Positions 1 to 6,275 of a stretch of DNA of 9,018 nucleotides are shown one piece after another. The notes beneath the pieces were generated by a model. That model worked only from the letters and a program-made list of their open reading frames with translations. It ran no database searches and was not told where the DNA came from. How positions within the stretch are numbered: position 1 is the first letter of the stretch; each line of letters begins with the position of its first letter. The translations under genes were made by a program, and so were the position numbers. Location of the stretch: contig JAGCCY010000128.1 in the NCBI GenBank assembly GCA_017651385.1, forward strand, positions 1 through 9,018, given 5' to 3'. The DNA is from Lachnospiraceae bacterium (GTDB taxonomy: Bacteria; Bacillota; Clostridia; Lachnospirales; Lachnospiraceae).

Positions 1-557
1 ACGACGGTAAGGTCTGGGTGGTCGATAATCAAAGGAACTCCGTCACACAGAAGCGTTCCGTTGCGGATGCCAAGTTTCTGGCAGCTAAAGGCCACTCTGC
101 AGAAGAGATCTGCAGGCTTCTTGAAGAGGATAAATTCCAGTCGAGTATCTACATTATGCTTGATACGCTTGAATATCTTAAAAAGGGCGGAAGGCTCACG
201 CCGGCTGTTGCAACACTCGGTACTTTGCTTAAGATAAAGCCCGTTTTACAGATCCAGGGTGAGAAGCTTGATGCTTTTAATGTGGCACGTACACAGGCTC
301 AGTCAAAGAACATAATGCTCAATCAGGTCGCAAAGGATATCAAGAACCGTTTCGGCGGAAATGAGAAAGGTTCGGGTATCAATATCTATGTGGCTTATAC
401 GCACAACGAAGACGCCGCAAAGGTATTTCTTGATGAGATAAAGGAAAGATTTCCGGATGCCGGAGAATATGATATGGATCCGCTTTCACTTTCGGTAAGC
501 TGTCATATCGGTCCCGGTGCGCTTGCGGTTGCCTGCTGCAAAAGAACATTTGAATAA
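1..557 (+). CDS. DegV family fatty-acid-binding protein, 3' part only
   Basis: The reading frame is open from the left edge (first whole codon at position 3) to a TAA stop at 555-557, giving about 184 visible residues. DegV proteins are usually about 280-290 residues, so roughly the first 100 are outside the window. A GTG at 18 is not a credible start, because the frame continues upstream without a stop. The family is shown by the motif YLKKGGR, the following hydrophobic stretch ending in KIKPVL, and the near-C-terminal HIGPGALAV motif. Known family role: DegV/FakB proteins bind a long-chain fatty acid in the cytoplasm, and some present it to the fatty acid kinase FakA for phosphorylation. 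Which lipid this one binds, and whether it works with FakA, cannot be told from here. A terminator lies 13 nt after the stop, so it is transcriptionally separate from the next gene. Confidence 0.9.
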   Translation, partial: DGKVWVVDNQRNSVTQKRSVADAKFLAAKGHSAEEICRLLEEDKFQSSIYIMLDTLEYLKKGGRLTPAVATLGTLLKIKPVLQIQGEKLDAFNVARTQAQSKNIMLNQVAKDIKNRFGGNEKGSGINIYVAYTHNEDAAKVFLDEIKERFPDAGEYDMDPLSLSVSCHIGPGALAVACCKRTFE

Positions 558-570
558 TGAACGTATTTTG

Positions 571-598
571 AAGAGTCGCTTACGGCGGCTCTTTTTTT
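571..598 (+). terminator. Intrinsic terminator after the degV-family gene
   Basis: A 9-bp stem pairs 571-579 (AAGAGTCGC) with 585-593 (GCGGCTCTT), with one G-T pair and a 5-nt loop (TTACG). It runs directly into a T tract (592-598). This is a standard Rho-independent terminator that should stop degV transcription before the suf regulatory region. Confidence 0.9.
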
Positions 599-643
599 AT
601 GTAAAATAACATAAATATAAAATAATACTAAAATATTTTATTG

Positions 644-665
644 TTACTTGCAAAAATTTGAGTAA
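644..665. promoter_or_regulatory. Imperfect inverted repeat over the -35: candidate operator
   Basis: TTACT (644-648) is mirrored by AGTAA (661-665) around a 12-nt AT-rich centre, and it covers the proposed -35 box. Known HxlR-family operators, such as the YodB boxes of Bacillus subtilis, are built on TACT and AGTA half-sites, usually with a shorter spacer of 6-7 nt. A further AGTA starts at 669. The half-site resemblance is seen in the sequence. That the regulator encoded just downstream binds here is inference. Confidence 0.35.
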
Positions 666-676
666 TGGAGTATACT
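648..676 (+). promoter_or_regulatory. Probable sigma-A promoter of the hxlR-suf operon
   Basis: A -35-like TTGCAA (648-653, 4 of 6 consensus matches) and a -10-like TATACT (671-676, 5 of 6) are separated by exactly 17 nt. The expected start of transcription is near 683, which leaves a leader of about 70 nt before the hxlR start at 753. This is the best-spaced pair I see between the upstream terminator and the gene. The surrounding DNA is very AT-rich, so chance matches are possible. The -10 is the right half of a perfect 8-bp palindrome, AGTATACT (669-676). Confidence 0.55.
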
Positions 677-703
677 TCAGAAAGTTAATATATATGATTA
701 AAC

Positions 704-729
704 ATTCATATGAATATTTCTTCATATGA
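704..729. repeat. Two direct copies of TTCATATGA, one within a 12-bp palindrome
   Basis: TTCATATGA occurs at 705-713 and again at 721-729, 16 bp apart start to start. Each contains the palindrome TCATATGA, and the first copy sits in a perfect 12-bp palindrome, ATTCATATGAAT (704-715). Both lie between the proposed promoter and the hxlR ribosome binding site, where a bound dimer could block transcription or where the RNA could fold. AT-rich DNA produces short palindromes easily, so a regulatory role is only a suggestion. Confidence 0.4.
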
Positions 730-752
730 CAACATATTCAAGCAGGTGGAAC

Positions 753-1121
753 ATGGATAAGAAAAATGACGCAACCAATTGTCCGTTAGAGTACGGACTT
801 AAGATCTTCGGCGGAAGATGGGATTCCAAGATCATATGCCTTTTATCGGAAAGAGAAAGACTTCGATACAAGGAGATAAGGGAAGATGTTAACAACATTA
901 CGGATCAGGCGCTTACATCAACCTTAAAAAAACTGATAAACGATGGGCTTATAGAGAGGTTTCAATACAGTGAGATCCCTCCGAAGGTAGAATATGCTCT
1001 GACCGAAAAGGGTAAAAGTGTCATACCCATCATAAGGAGCATCTGCGAGTGGTCCGAGTCAAATAATTTCGGGGATTTAAACCCCTGTCATATCTGTGAA
1101 TTTGAGCACGATAAAGTTTAA
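753..1121 (+). CDS. HxlR-family winged-helix regulator, cysteine-rich, leading the suf operon
   Basis: The protein has 122 residues, the usual size for HxlR/YodB regulators, which act as dimeric cytoplasmic DNA-binding proteins. The family pattern is clear: C10-P11 followed by the first helix with GGRWDSKI (20-27), then a winged helix with LTSTLKKLINDGLI (54-67), and the wing motif IPPKVEYALTEKG (75-87). The start at 753 is chosen because AGGTGG lies at 744-749. An in-frame ATG at 726 would add nine residues but has no good ribosome binding site and lies inside a TTCATATGA repeat. Cysteines are at 10, 29, 98, 112 and 115. C10 matches the conserved redox-sensing cysteine of YodB and HypR. The C-terminal CHIC (112-115) is not part of the usual family pattern as I know it. 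The gene ends 30 nt before sufC with no terminator between, so it is probably co-transcribed and may sense oxidants or Fe-S status to control the operon. The family call is firm; the signal is inferred. Confidence 0.9.
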   Translation: MDKKNDATNCPLEYGLKIFGGRWDSKIICLLSERERLRYKEIREDVNNITDQALTSTLKKLINDGLIERFQYSEIPPKVEYALTEKGKSVIPIIRSICEWSESNNFGDLNPCHICEFEHDKV

Positions 1122-1151
1122 AAAGTAATCTGAAAGGACGGTATTATATTT

Positions 1152-1892
1152 ATGTCTTCTTTATTATCTATCAAAAATCTTAAAGTCAATGTCGGCGAGA
1201 AGGAGATCCTCCACGGCATCGATCTTACGATAGGCAAAGGTGAGACCCACGTGATAATGGGGCCTAACGGCGCCGGCAAATCAACTCTCGGGAATGCGGT
1301 CATGGGTAATCCAAATTACGAGATAACGGAAGGATCCATTGAATTTGAAGGAAAGGATATTCATGAAGAAAACGCGACCAATCGCGCAAAGATGGGTATA
1401 TACCTTTCTTTTCAGAATCCCATAGAAGTTCCCGGAATATCACTTTCAAATTTCATGAGAAATTCGCTTGAAAATGTAACGGGTTCAAAAGTAAAGATAT
1501 GGGATTTCAGGAAAAAGCTTGAAGAAAAGTCCAAAGCACTCAATATGGATAAGGAATATGCGGACAGGGATTTAAATGTCGGTTTTTCCGGCGGTGAAAA
1601 GAAAAAGTCCGAGATACTCCAGCTTCTTATGTTAAATCCCAAGCTTGCGATCCTCGACGAGACCGATTCGGGGCTCGATGTCGATGCCGTAAAAACCGTT
1701 TCGGAAGGCATAAAGGAATTTCAGAAGGACAAAGAGCGTTCTTTGATCATAATCACTCACAGCACAAGGATACTTGAGGCGCTTGACGTTGATTACACGC
1801 ATGTGATCGTGGACGGAAAGCTTGTCGAGACAGGCGATGCATCGCTTGTGGATAAGATCAACAAAAACGGATTTGAAAGTTATACCGCTTAA
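1152..1892 (+). CDS. sufC: SufC, ATPase of the SufBCD Fe-S cluster assembly complex
   Basis: This is a 246-residue ABC-type ATPase with no membrane segment, the normal size for SufC. The Walker A motif GPNGAGKST is at 37-45, the Q-loop glutamine at 88 in the SufC-typical SFQNPIEVPG, the signature SGGEK at 146-150 followed by KK, Walker B LAILDE at 165-170, the D-loop SGLD at 173-176 and the H-loop histidine at 203. LDETDSGLD and the KKK after the signature are characteristic of SufC rather than of transporters. In the family, SufC binds SufB and SufD, and ATP-driven dimerisation reshapes the complex so that a cluster can form. The nearest Shine-Dalgarno, AAAGGA (1133-1138), is 13 nt from the ATG, longer than ideal, but no better start codon is visible. 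The gene lies between the hxlR regulator and sufB. Confidence 0.98.
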   Translation: MSSLLSIKNLKVNVGEKEILHGIDLTIGKGETHVIMGPNGAGKSTLGNAVMGNPNYEITEGSIEFEGKDIHEENATNRAKMGIYLSFQNPIEVPGISLSNFMRNSLENVTGSKVKIWDFRKKLEEKSKALNMDKEYADRDLNVGFSGGEKKKSEILQLLMLNPKLAILDETDSGLDVDAVKTVSEGIKEFQKDKERSLIIITHSTRILEALDVDYTHVIVDGKLVETGDASLVDKINKNGFESYTA

Positions 1893-1918
1893 TCACTTAA
1901 ATCATTAAGGAAACGAAC

Positions 1919-3331
1919 ATGAAAGAAAAAACATATATAGATGATGTCGACAGAAATCTGTACGACTTTCGTTACGAAGAAAAGGATTCGGATTTTTATA
2001 AAGTGGACAAGGGTCTGACTCCCGAGATCGTAAGACAGATATCAAAGGAAAAAAACGATCCCGAATGGATGCTTGATCTAAGACTTAAGTCTTTGGAAGT
2101 ATACAATAAGCTTCCGGTCCCCGACTGGGGACCTTCGCTCGACGGACTTGACCTTGACAATATCGTTACATACGTAAAGCCCAAGACCGCCCTGACCGCA
2201 AAGTGGTCGGAAGTTCCTAACGAGATAAAAGAAACATTCGAAAAGCTGGGCATCCCGCAGGCAGAACGTGAATCACTCGCCGGTGTGGGTGCACAATACG
2301 ATTCGGAAGTCGTATATCACAACATGAGAGAAGAGGTATCAAACTTAGGCGTTGTGTATACAGACCTTGAATCGGCTCTGCATGGAGAATATGCGGATCT
2401 TATAAAAGAAAAGTTCATGAAGCTCTTACCTCCCGAAGATCACAAATTCATGGCGCTTCACGGTGCCGTATGGTCGGGCGGATCGTTTGTGTATGTGCCG
2501 AAGGGTGTTAAGGTTGAGATCCCGCTTCAGTCGTATTTTCGTCTCAATGCACCGGGCGCGGGCCAGTTTGAACATACGCTCATCATAGTCGAAGAGGGCG
2601 CGGACCTTCATTTCATAGAAGGCTGCTCCGCACCGAAATACAATATAGCCAACCTTCATGCGGGGTGTGTGGAGCTTTATGTGGGCAAGAATGCAAGATT
2701 ACGCTATTCGACGATCGAAAACTGGTCAAAGAATATGTACAACTTAAATTCCAAGCGCGCTCTGGTGGAAGACGGCGGAAAGATGGAATGGGTATCGGGT
2801 TCATTCGGTTCGCACACAGGTTACCTTTATCCCATGACGATCTTAAAAGGCGACAATTCGAAGTGCGAATTTACCGGCATCACTTTTGCGGGCAAGGGAC
2901 AGAATCTCGACACCGGTCTTAAGATCGTGCACAGCGGAAAGAACACGACATCCGCGGTAAATACAAAATCAATTTCGAAAAGCGGCGGCATAGGCACCAT
3001 GCGAAGCTCTGTCGTGGTCAATCCCGGAGCCGAAGGCGCAGAATCCACCGTAGACTGCGCTACGCTCATGCTTGACGATTATTCAAGATCCGATACGATC
3101 CCGGTAATGGATATCAGAACGCAGAGTGCCGATGTGGGTCATGAGGCAAAGATCGGGCGTATAAGCGACGATGCGATCTTCTATCTAATGTCGCGAGGCA
3201 TTTCTGAAGAAGATGCAAGAGCGATGATAGTGAGCGGATTTGCGGATAATGTATCCAAGGAACTTCCGCTTGAATACGCAATAGAGATGAACAATTTAAT
3301 AAGACTTGAAATGGTCGGCAGCATTGGTTAA
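1919..3331 (+). CDS. sufB: SufB, scaffold subunit of the SufBCD complex
   Basis: The 470-residue protein matches full-length SufB: an N-terminal helical part (roughly 1-150), the long beta-helix core with LHGAVWSGGSFVYVPKGV, and a C-terminal helical end with ELPLEYAIEMNNLI. Four cysteines are visible. C380 in STVDCATL and H408-E409 in GHEAKIGRI correspond to E. coli C405 and H433-E434; the spacing of 28 residues is identical. C236 in EGCSAP matches the position of a cysteine implicated in sulfur transfer in E. coli SufB. In the family, SufB receives sulfur and, with SufD and SufC, assembles the nascent cluster. The ribosome binding site AAGGAAA sits just before the ATG, and the gene follows sufC after 26 nt. 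Its stop codon overlaps the Shine-Dalgarno of sufD, which suggests translational coupling of the two partner subunits. Confidence 0.97.
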   Translation: MKEKTYIDDVDRNLYDFRYEEKDSDFYKVDKGLTPEIVRQISKEKNDPEWMLDLRLKSLEVYNKLPVPDWGPSLDGLDLDNIVTYVKPKTALTAKWSEVPNEIKETFEKLGIPQAERESLAGVGAQYDSEVVYHNMREEVSNLGVVYTDLESALHGEYADLIKEKFMKLLPPEDHKFMALHGAVWSGGSFVYVPKGVKVEIPLQSYFRLNAPGAGQFEHTLIIVEEGADLHFIEGCSAPKYNIANLHAGCVELYVGKNARLRYSTIENWSKNMYNLNSKRALVEDGGKMEWVSGSFGSHTGYLYPMTILKGDNSKCEFTGITFAGKGQNLDTGLKIVHSGKNTTSAVNTKSISKSGGIGTMRSSVVVNPGAEGAESTVDCATLMLDDYSRSDTIPVMDIRTQSADVGHEAKIGRISDDAIFYLMSRGISEEDARAMIVSGFADNVSKELPLEYAIEMNNLIRLEMVGSIG

Positions 3332-3336
3332 GGAGG
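3330..3336 (+). promoter_or_regulatory. Strong ribosome binding site that fixes the sufD start
   Basis: AAGGAGG lies 5 nt before the ATG at 3342 and overlaps the sufB stop codon (TAA, 3329-3331). It decides for the start at 3342 over an in-frame TTG at 3306, which lies inside sufB and lacks a ribosome binding site. The overlap makes sufB-sufD translational coupling likely. Confidence 0.85.
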
Positions 3337-3341
3337 AAAAC

Positions 3342-4415
3342 ATGGAAATCTTTAAAGAATTAAAAGTCAATCCCCTTCCGGTGCCGACATGGCATTGGCT
3401 TAAGGTTAATGACGCAGATATAAAGGTTTTGGATGAAGGCGTGATCTCTGCCAACGAAAGCGTGATCCGTTCGGATAAGTTAAGAACGGGCACATCCTTT
3501 GCGGAGGATGAGTACAGATCCCTTGAATCGGGCATGGGCAGAGAATTTTCCGAGTACGGCTATAAGGTATCGGCCAATACGGTATCGTTAAGCAGCGACG
3601 ATCCCAAACAGCCCGAAGAAGCTATTATAAACCTTTCCTATGAAGGCGGAAGATCGTATTTCAATTCATACAGGATAGAAGCAAAGGATAACTGTGAGCT
3701 CACCGTTATAATGCGATATAACAAAGCCTGCGACAGCGATCCCTCATCGGAATTTAAGGCAGGAACGGATACAAGGGTATTTGTGGGCAAGAACGCCAAG
3801 GTCACTCTTGTACAGGTCGAAGAAGCGGAAAACGCCGAAATATACAACAATATCGCTTCATACATAGAGGACGGCGGTTCTTTCGAAGTGATCCAGCTTG
3901 TTTTGTGCGGTAAGAAAATGTATAACGGTATCGCGACAGATCTTATGGGCAAAAAGAGCAGGCATACGATCAATACGGGTTATGTGGGACTTCCCGATTC
4001 CAAACTTGATTTTAATTATGTCGCAAGACACAACGGTGTTGAATGCACAACGGATATGAATATAAACGGCGTCCTTCATAAAAAGTCGGAAAAATGCCTA
4101 AGAGCGACCGTTGATTTTATAACCGGCGCAAGAGGGGCAAAGGGAGCCGAGAAAGAGGATGTTTTACTGCTTGACGATAACGTGATCAATAAAACCGTTC
4201 CGCTCATTCTTTGCACCGAAGAGGATGTTGAAGGCGAACACGGCGCAACGATCGGAAAGTTAAGCGATGAGGTACTGTTTTACTTAAATACCCGTGGTAT
4301 AGATAAAGATCTTGCATATAAGCTTTTGGCATCCGGAAGGATACTTACGGTTGCAAGGATGATAGAAAACGAAGAAATCAGAAACGATCTTATAAGTAAG
4401 ATCGATGCGGAGTAA
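3342..4415 (+). CDS. sufD: SufD, SufB partner in the SufBCD complex
   Basis: This 357-residue protein is a SufB paralogue with the same beta-helix core and C-terminal helical end. It is shorter than E. coli SufD (about 420), mainly at the N-terminal side. The motif EGEHGATIGKLSDEVLFYLNTRG contains H300, the equivalent of E. coli SufD H360, which together with the SufB cysteine forms the proposed cluster site at the SufB-SufD interface. The cysteine two residues before that histidine in E. coli (C358) is absent here (Gly298). A SufD-typical N-terminal motif, PLPVPTWHWLKVN (11-23), supports the call over a second SufB. The gene follows sufB by 10 nt, and its last codons (GGAG, 4409-4412) supply the ribosome binding site of sufS. 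Confidence 0.95.
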   Translation: MEIFKELKVNPLPVPTWHWLKVNDADIKVLDEGVISANESVIRSDKLRTGTSFAEDEYRSLESGMGREFSEYGYKVSANTVSLSSDDPKQPEEAIINLSYEGGRSYFNSYRIEAKDNCELTVIMRYNKACDSDPSSEFKAGTDTRVFVGKNAKVTLVQVEEAENAEIYNNIASYIEDGGSFEVIQLVLCGKKMYNGIATDLMGKKSRHTINTGYVGLPDSKLDFNYVARHNGVECTTDMNINGVLHKKSEKCLRATVDFITGARGAKGAEKEDVLLLDDNVINKTVPLILCTEEDVEGEHGATIGKLSDEVLFYLNTRGIDKDLAYKLLASGRILTVARMIENEEIRNDLISKIDAE

Positions 4416-4421
4416 TAAGAT

Positions 4422-5648
4422 ATGTCTTTTGATGTATATGCATTAAGAAAGGAATTTCCTTTCTTTTCGGAATATAAGGATTTAGCCTACCTTGATAACG
4501 GCGCGACCTCGCAAAGACCGCAGAAGGTCATTGACGCGGTTAATGAGTTTTATCAAAAATACAATGCAAATCCTTTTAGAGGCCTTTATGATCTTTCCGT
4601 TGAAGCTACGGACAGATATGAGGCTGCAAGAAGGAAGGCTGCCCGTTTTATAAATGCAGACAGCGAAAATGAGATCGTTTTTGTGCGAAACGCAACCGAA
4701 GCCTTAAACCTTGCGGCGTTTTCTCTGGGTGAGATGTGCGTAAAAGAAGGCGACGAGATCATTATATCCGTATGCGAACATCACAGTAACATGCTTCCGT
4801 GGAGGCATATGGCCGACAGAAAGAAAGCGACGGTTAAGTATCTTTTTTGCAAAGAAGACGGAAGCTTTTCGCTTGATGAGTTAAAAACTCTTTTGACCGA
4901 TAAGACAAAGATCCTTGCCGTAACGGCGATGTCGAACATCTTCGGCAGGATCAACGATATTAAGTCAATGGCGGAGCTTGTCCATGAAAAGAACGCTTAT
5001 ATCGTTGCCGACGGTTCACAGTCCGTTCCGCATTCGCATACCGATGTGAAAGCCCTTGACTGCGATTTTCTTGCTTTTTCGGGTCATAAGATGCTCGGAC
5101 CGATGGGCATAGGCGTCTTATACGGAAAGAGCAGGCTTCTTGAAAATATGCCTCCGTTTCTTACGGGCGGCGAGATGATCGAAAATGTTTCTTTGGAAGA
5201 GGTCACATATGCCGGGATACCGCACAAATTCGAAGCGGGTACAGTAAATGCCGGCGGAGCCGTCGGCCTTGCCAAAGCTATCGATATCATTGACGATATA
5301 GGAATGGATAATATAATAAAGCATGAAGAAGCACTTACAAAAATTGCTTTCGAGGGACTTTCAGATATTCCGCATGTGCATATTTTAGGATCCGATGACT
5401 ATAAAGATCATAACGGCATAATAACGTTTAAGATCGACAATGTGCATCCTCACGATGTATCGCAGATTTTAGCCGACAATGACATTGCGGTAAGAGCGGG
5501 ACATCATTGTGCGGAACCGCTGCACAGATATTTGAACATTCCGTCCACTACAAGGGCGAGCCTCATGTTTTACAATACAGAGGAAGAGATCCGAAGATTT
5601 ATCGATTGTGTCAAAGAAATCCGTCCGTTAATGGGCTTCAGGGATTAG
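4422..5648 (+). CDS. sufS: SufS, group II cysteine desulfurase
   Basis: The 408-residue PLP enzyme takes sulfur from L-cysteine, giving alanine and an enzyme persulfide. The PLP Schiff-base lysine is K223 in FSGHKMLGP. H120 in CEHHSN is positioned to stack on the cofactor, C363 in RAGHHCAEP is the catalytic cysteine, and R378 in TTRASLMFYNT should bind the substrate carboxylate. These correspond to K226, H123, C364 and R379 of E. coli SufS. The short RAGHHCAEPLH loop is typical of group II (SufS) rather than group I (IscS/NifS) enzymes, which need a partner protein to accept sulfur. That partner is the SufU encoded 12 nt downstream. The start follows the sufD stop by 6 nt, with GGAG (4409-4412) at a 9-nt spacing inside sufD, so the two are probably translationally linked. 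Confidence 0.97.
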   Translation: MSFDVYALRKEFPFFSEYKDLAYLDNGATSQRPQKVIDAVNEFYQKYNANPFRGLYDLSVEATDRYEAARRKAARFINADSENEIVFVRNATEALNLAAFSLGEMCVKEGDEIIISVCEHHSNMLPWRHMADRKKATVKYLFCKEDGSFSLDELKTLLTDKTKILAVTAMSNIFGRINDIKSMAELVHEKNAYIVADGSQSVPHSHTDVKALDCDFLAFSGHKMLGPMGIGVLYGKSRLLENMPPFLTGGEMIENVSLEEVTYAGIPHKFEAGTVNAGGAVGLAKAIDIIDDIGMDNIIKHEEALTKIAFEGLSDIPHVHILGSDDYKDHNGIITFKIDNVHPHDVSQILADNDIAVRAGHHCAEPLHRYLNIPSTTRASLMFYNTEEEIRRFIDCVKEIRPLMGFRD

Positions 5649-5660
5649 AAAGAACGATTT

Positions 5661-6089
5661 ATGAACAACAGAACTTATTACAATGAGATATTAACAGAGC
5701 ATAATGCAGATCCGCTTCACAAGCATATGATCGCAAATCCTTCAAAAATGTTACGGGGAGTCAATCCTTCATGCGGTGACGATATAACCCTTCTTATAAA
5801 TACCGATGAAAACGGCATGATAACCGAAGGCTCGTACGTGGGAGACGGGTGCGCCATATCGCAGGCCAGTGCCGATATCATGATAGATATGATAATCGGA
5901 AAAAGTGTCGACGAAGCGCTTAAACTTAAAGATAAGTTTATAAAGATGATCCACGGCGAAGCAAGCGAAGAAGAGATAGAATCCCTGGAGGAAGCCTCCG
6001 CTTTAAGGGATATATCCCATATGCCGTCACGAGTTAAATGCGCTGTTCTTTCATGGCATACTCTTGAAGAGATGTACAAAGATAAATGA
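5661..6089 (+). CDS. sufU: SufU, zinc-dependent sulfur acceptor for SufS
   Basis: The 142-residue protein belongs to the SufU branch of the IscU-like family. C38 and D40 in NPSCGDD, C64 in GDGCAISQAS and C127 in SRVKCAVLSW match the zinc ligands C41, D43, C66 and C128 of Bacillus subtilis SufU. The extra segment between the second and third cysteines (about 80-120), which separates SufU from IscU, is present. In Gram-positive bacteria SufU accepts the persulfide from SufS by a zinc-ligand swap and passes it to SufB; the older view of it as a cluster scaffold is less favoured. Only a weak purine-rich sequence (AGAAAG) precedes the ATG, so translation may depend on ribosomes arriving from sufS. 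A strong terminator begins 4 nt after the stop, making this the last gene of the unit. No sufE, sufA or iscR is present in the cluster. Confidence 0.96.
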   Translation: MNNRTYYNEILTEHNADPLHKHMIANPSKMLRGVNPSCGDDITLLINTDENGMITEGSYVGDGCAISQASADIMIDMIIGKSVDEALKLKDKFIKMIHGEASEEEIESLEEASALRDISHMPSRVKCAVLSWHTLEEMYKDK

Positions 6090-6092
6090 TCG

Positions 6093-6126
6093 AAGGTTCC
6101 GGAATGCTCCGGAACCTTTTCTTTTG
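6093..6126 (+). terminator. Intrinsic terminator ending the suf operon
   Basis: A perfect 11-bp stem pairs 6093-6103 (AAGGTTCCGGA) with 6108-6118 (TCCGGAACCTT) around the loop ATGC. It is followed by a T-rich tail (6117-6125, broken by one C). It separates the suf unit from the topoisomerase genes. Confidence 0.92.
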
Positions 6127-6189
6127 CCAAAACCAACATCATATAGTGGTAAGGCGTCTTTTTGATATCTATATAATGTATTTTTTCTC

Positions 6190-6218
6190 TTTCCAAACAA
6201 ATGTTTTTATGCTAAACT
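6190..6218 (+). promoter_or_regulatory. Possible promoter of the topoisomerase operon
   Basis: The region between the suf terminator and the next gene is AT-rich. The best pair I see is TTTCCA (6190-6195) and TAAACT (6213-6218), 17 nt apart, with TGC before the -10 giving an extended -10 element (TGnTAAACT). Transcription would start near 6225, about 50 nt before the ATG. A perfect TATAAT also occurs at 6172-6177 but has no recognisable -35 at proper spacing, so it is the second choice. Confidence 0.35.
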
Positions 6219-6275
6219 CATATTTGTATAAATGGGTGTTTTTTGCGCGCCCGAATAATGTTAGGAGACAGATCT

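Noticed and set aside
726..752. Upstream ATG at 726 as the start of the hxlR gene
   Set aside because: There is no suitable ribosome binding site before it and it lies in the TTCATATGA repeat, while AGGTGG (744-749) precedes the ATG at 753. The family's N-terminal Cys position also fits the shorter form.
2665..2922. Plus-strand 85-codon frame inside sufB in another reading frame
   Set aside because: The sufB frame across this stretch is continuous and conserved. The alternative product is rich in arginine and histidine and resembles no family I know.
5717..6196. A 159-codon open frame on the minus strand opposite sufU
   Set aside because: It lies wholly opposite sufU and its terminator, has no recognisable protein motif, and sufU is well supported by its zinc ligands and operon position.
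6234..6252. Small hairpin GGGTG/CGCCC in the leader of the subunit B gene
   Set aside because: The stem is only 5 bp with one G-T pair and a 9-nt loop, and it lacks a T tract, so it is not convincing as a terminator or riboswitch.
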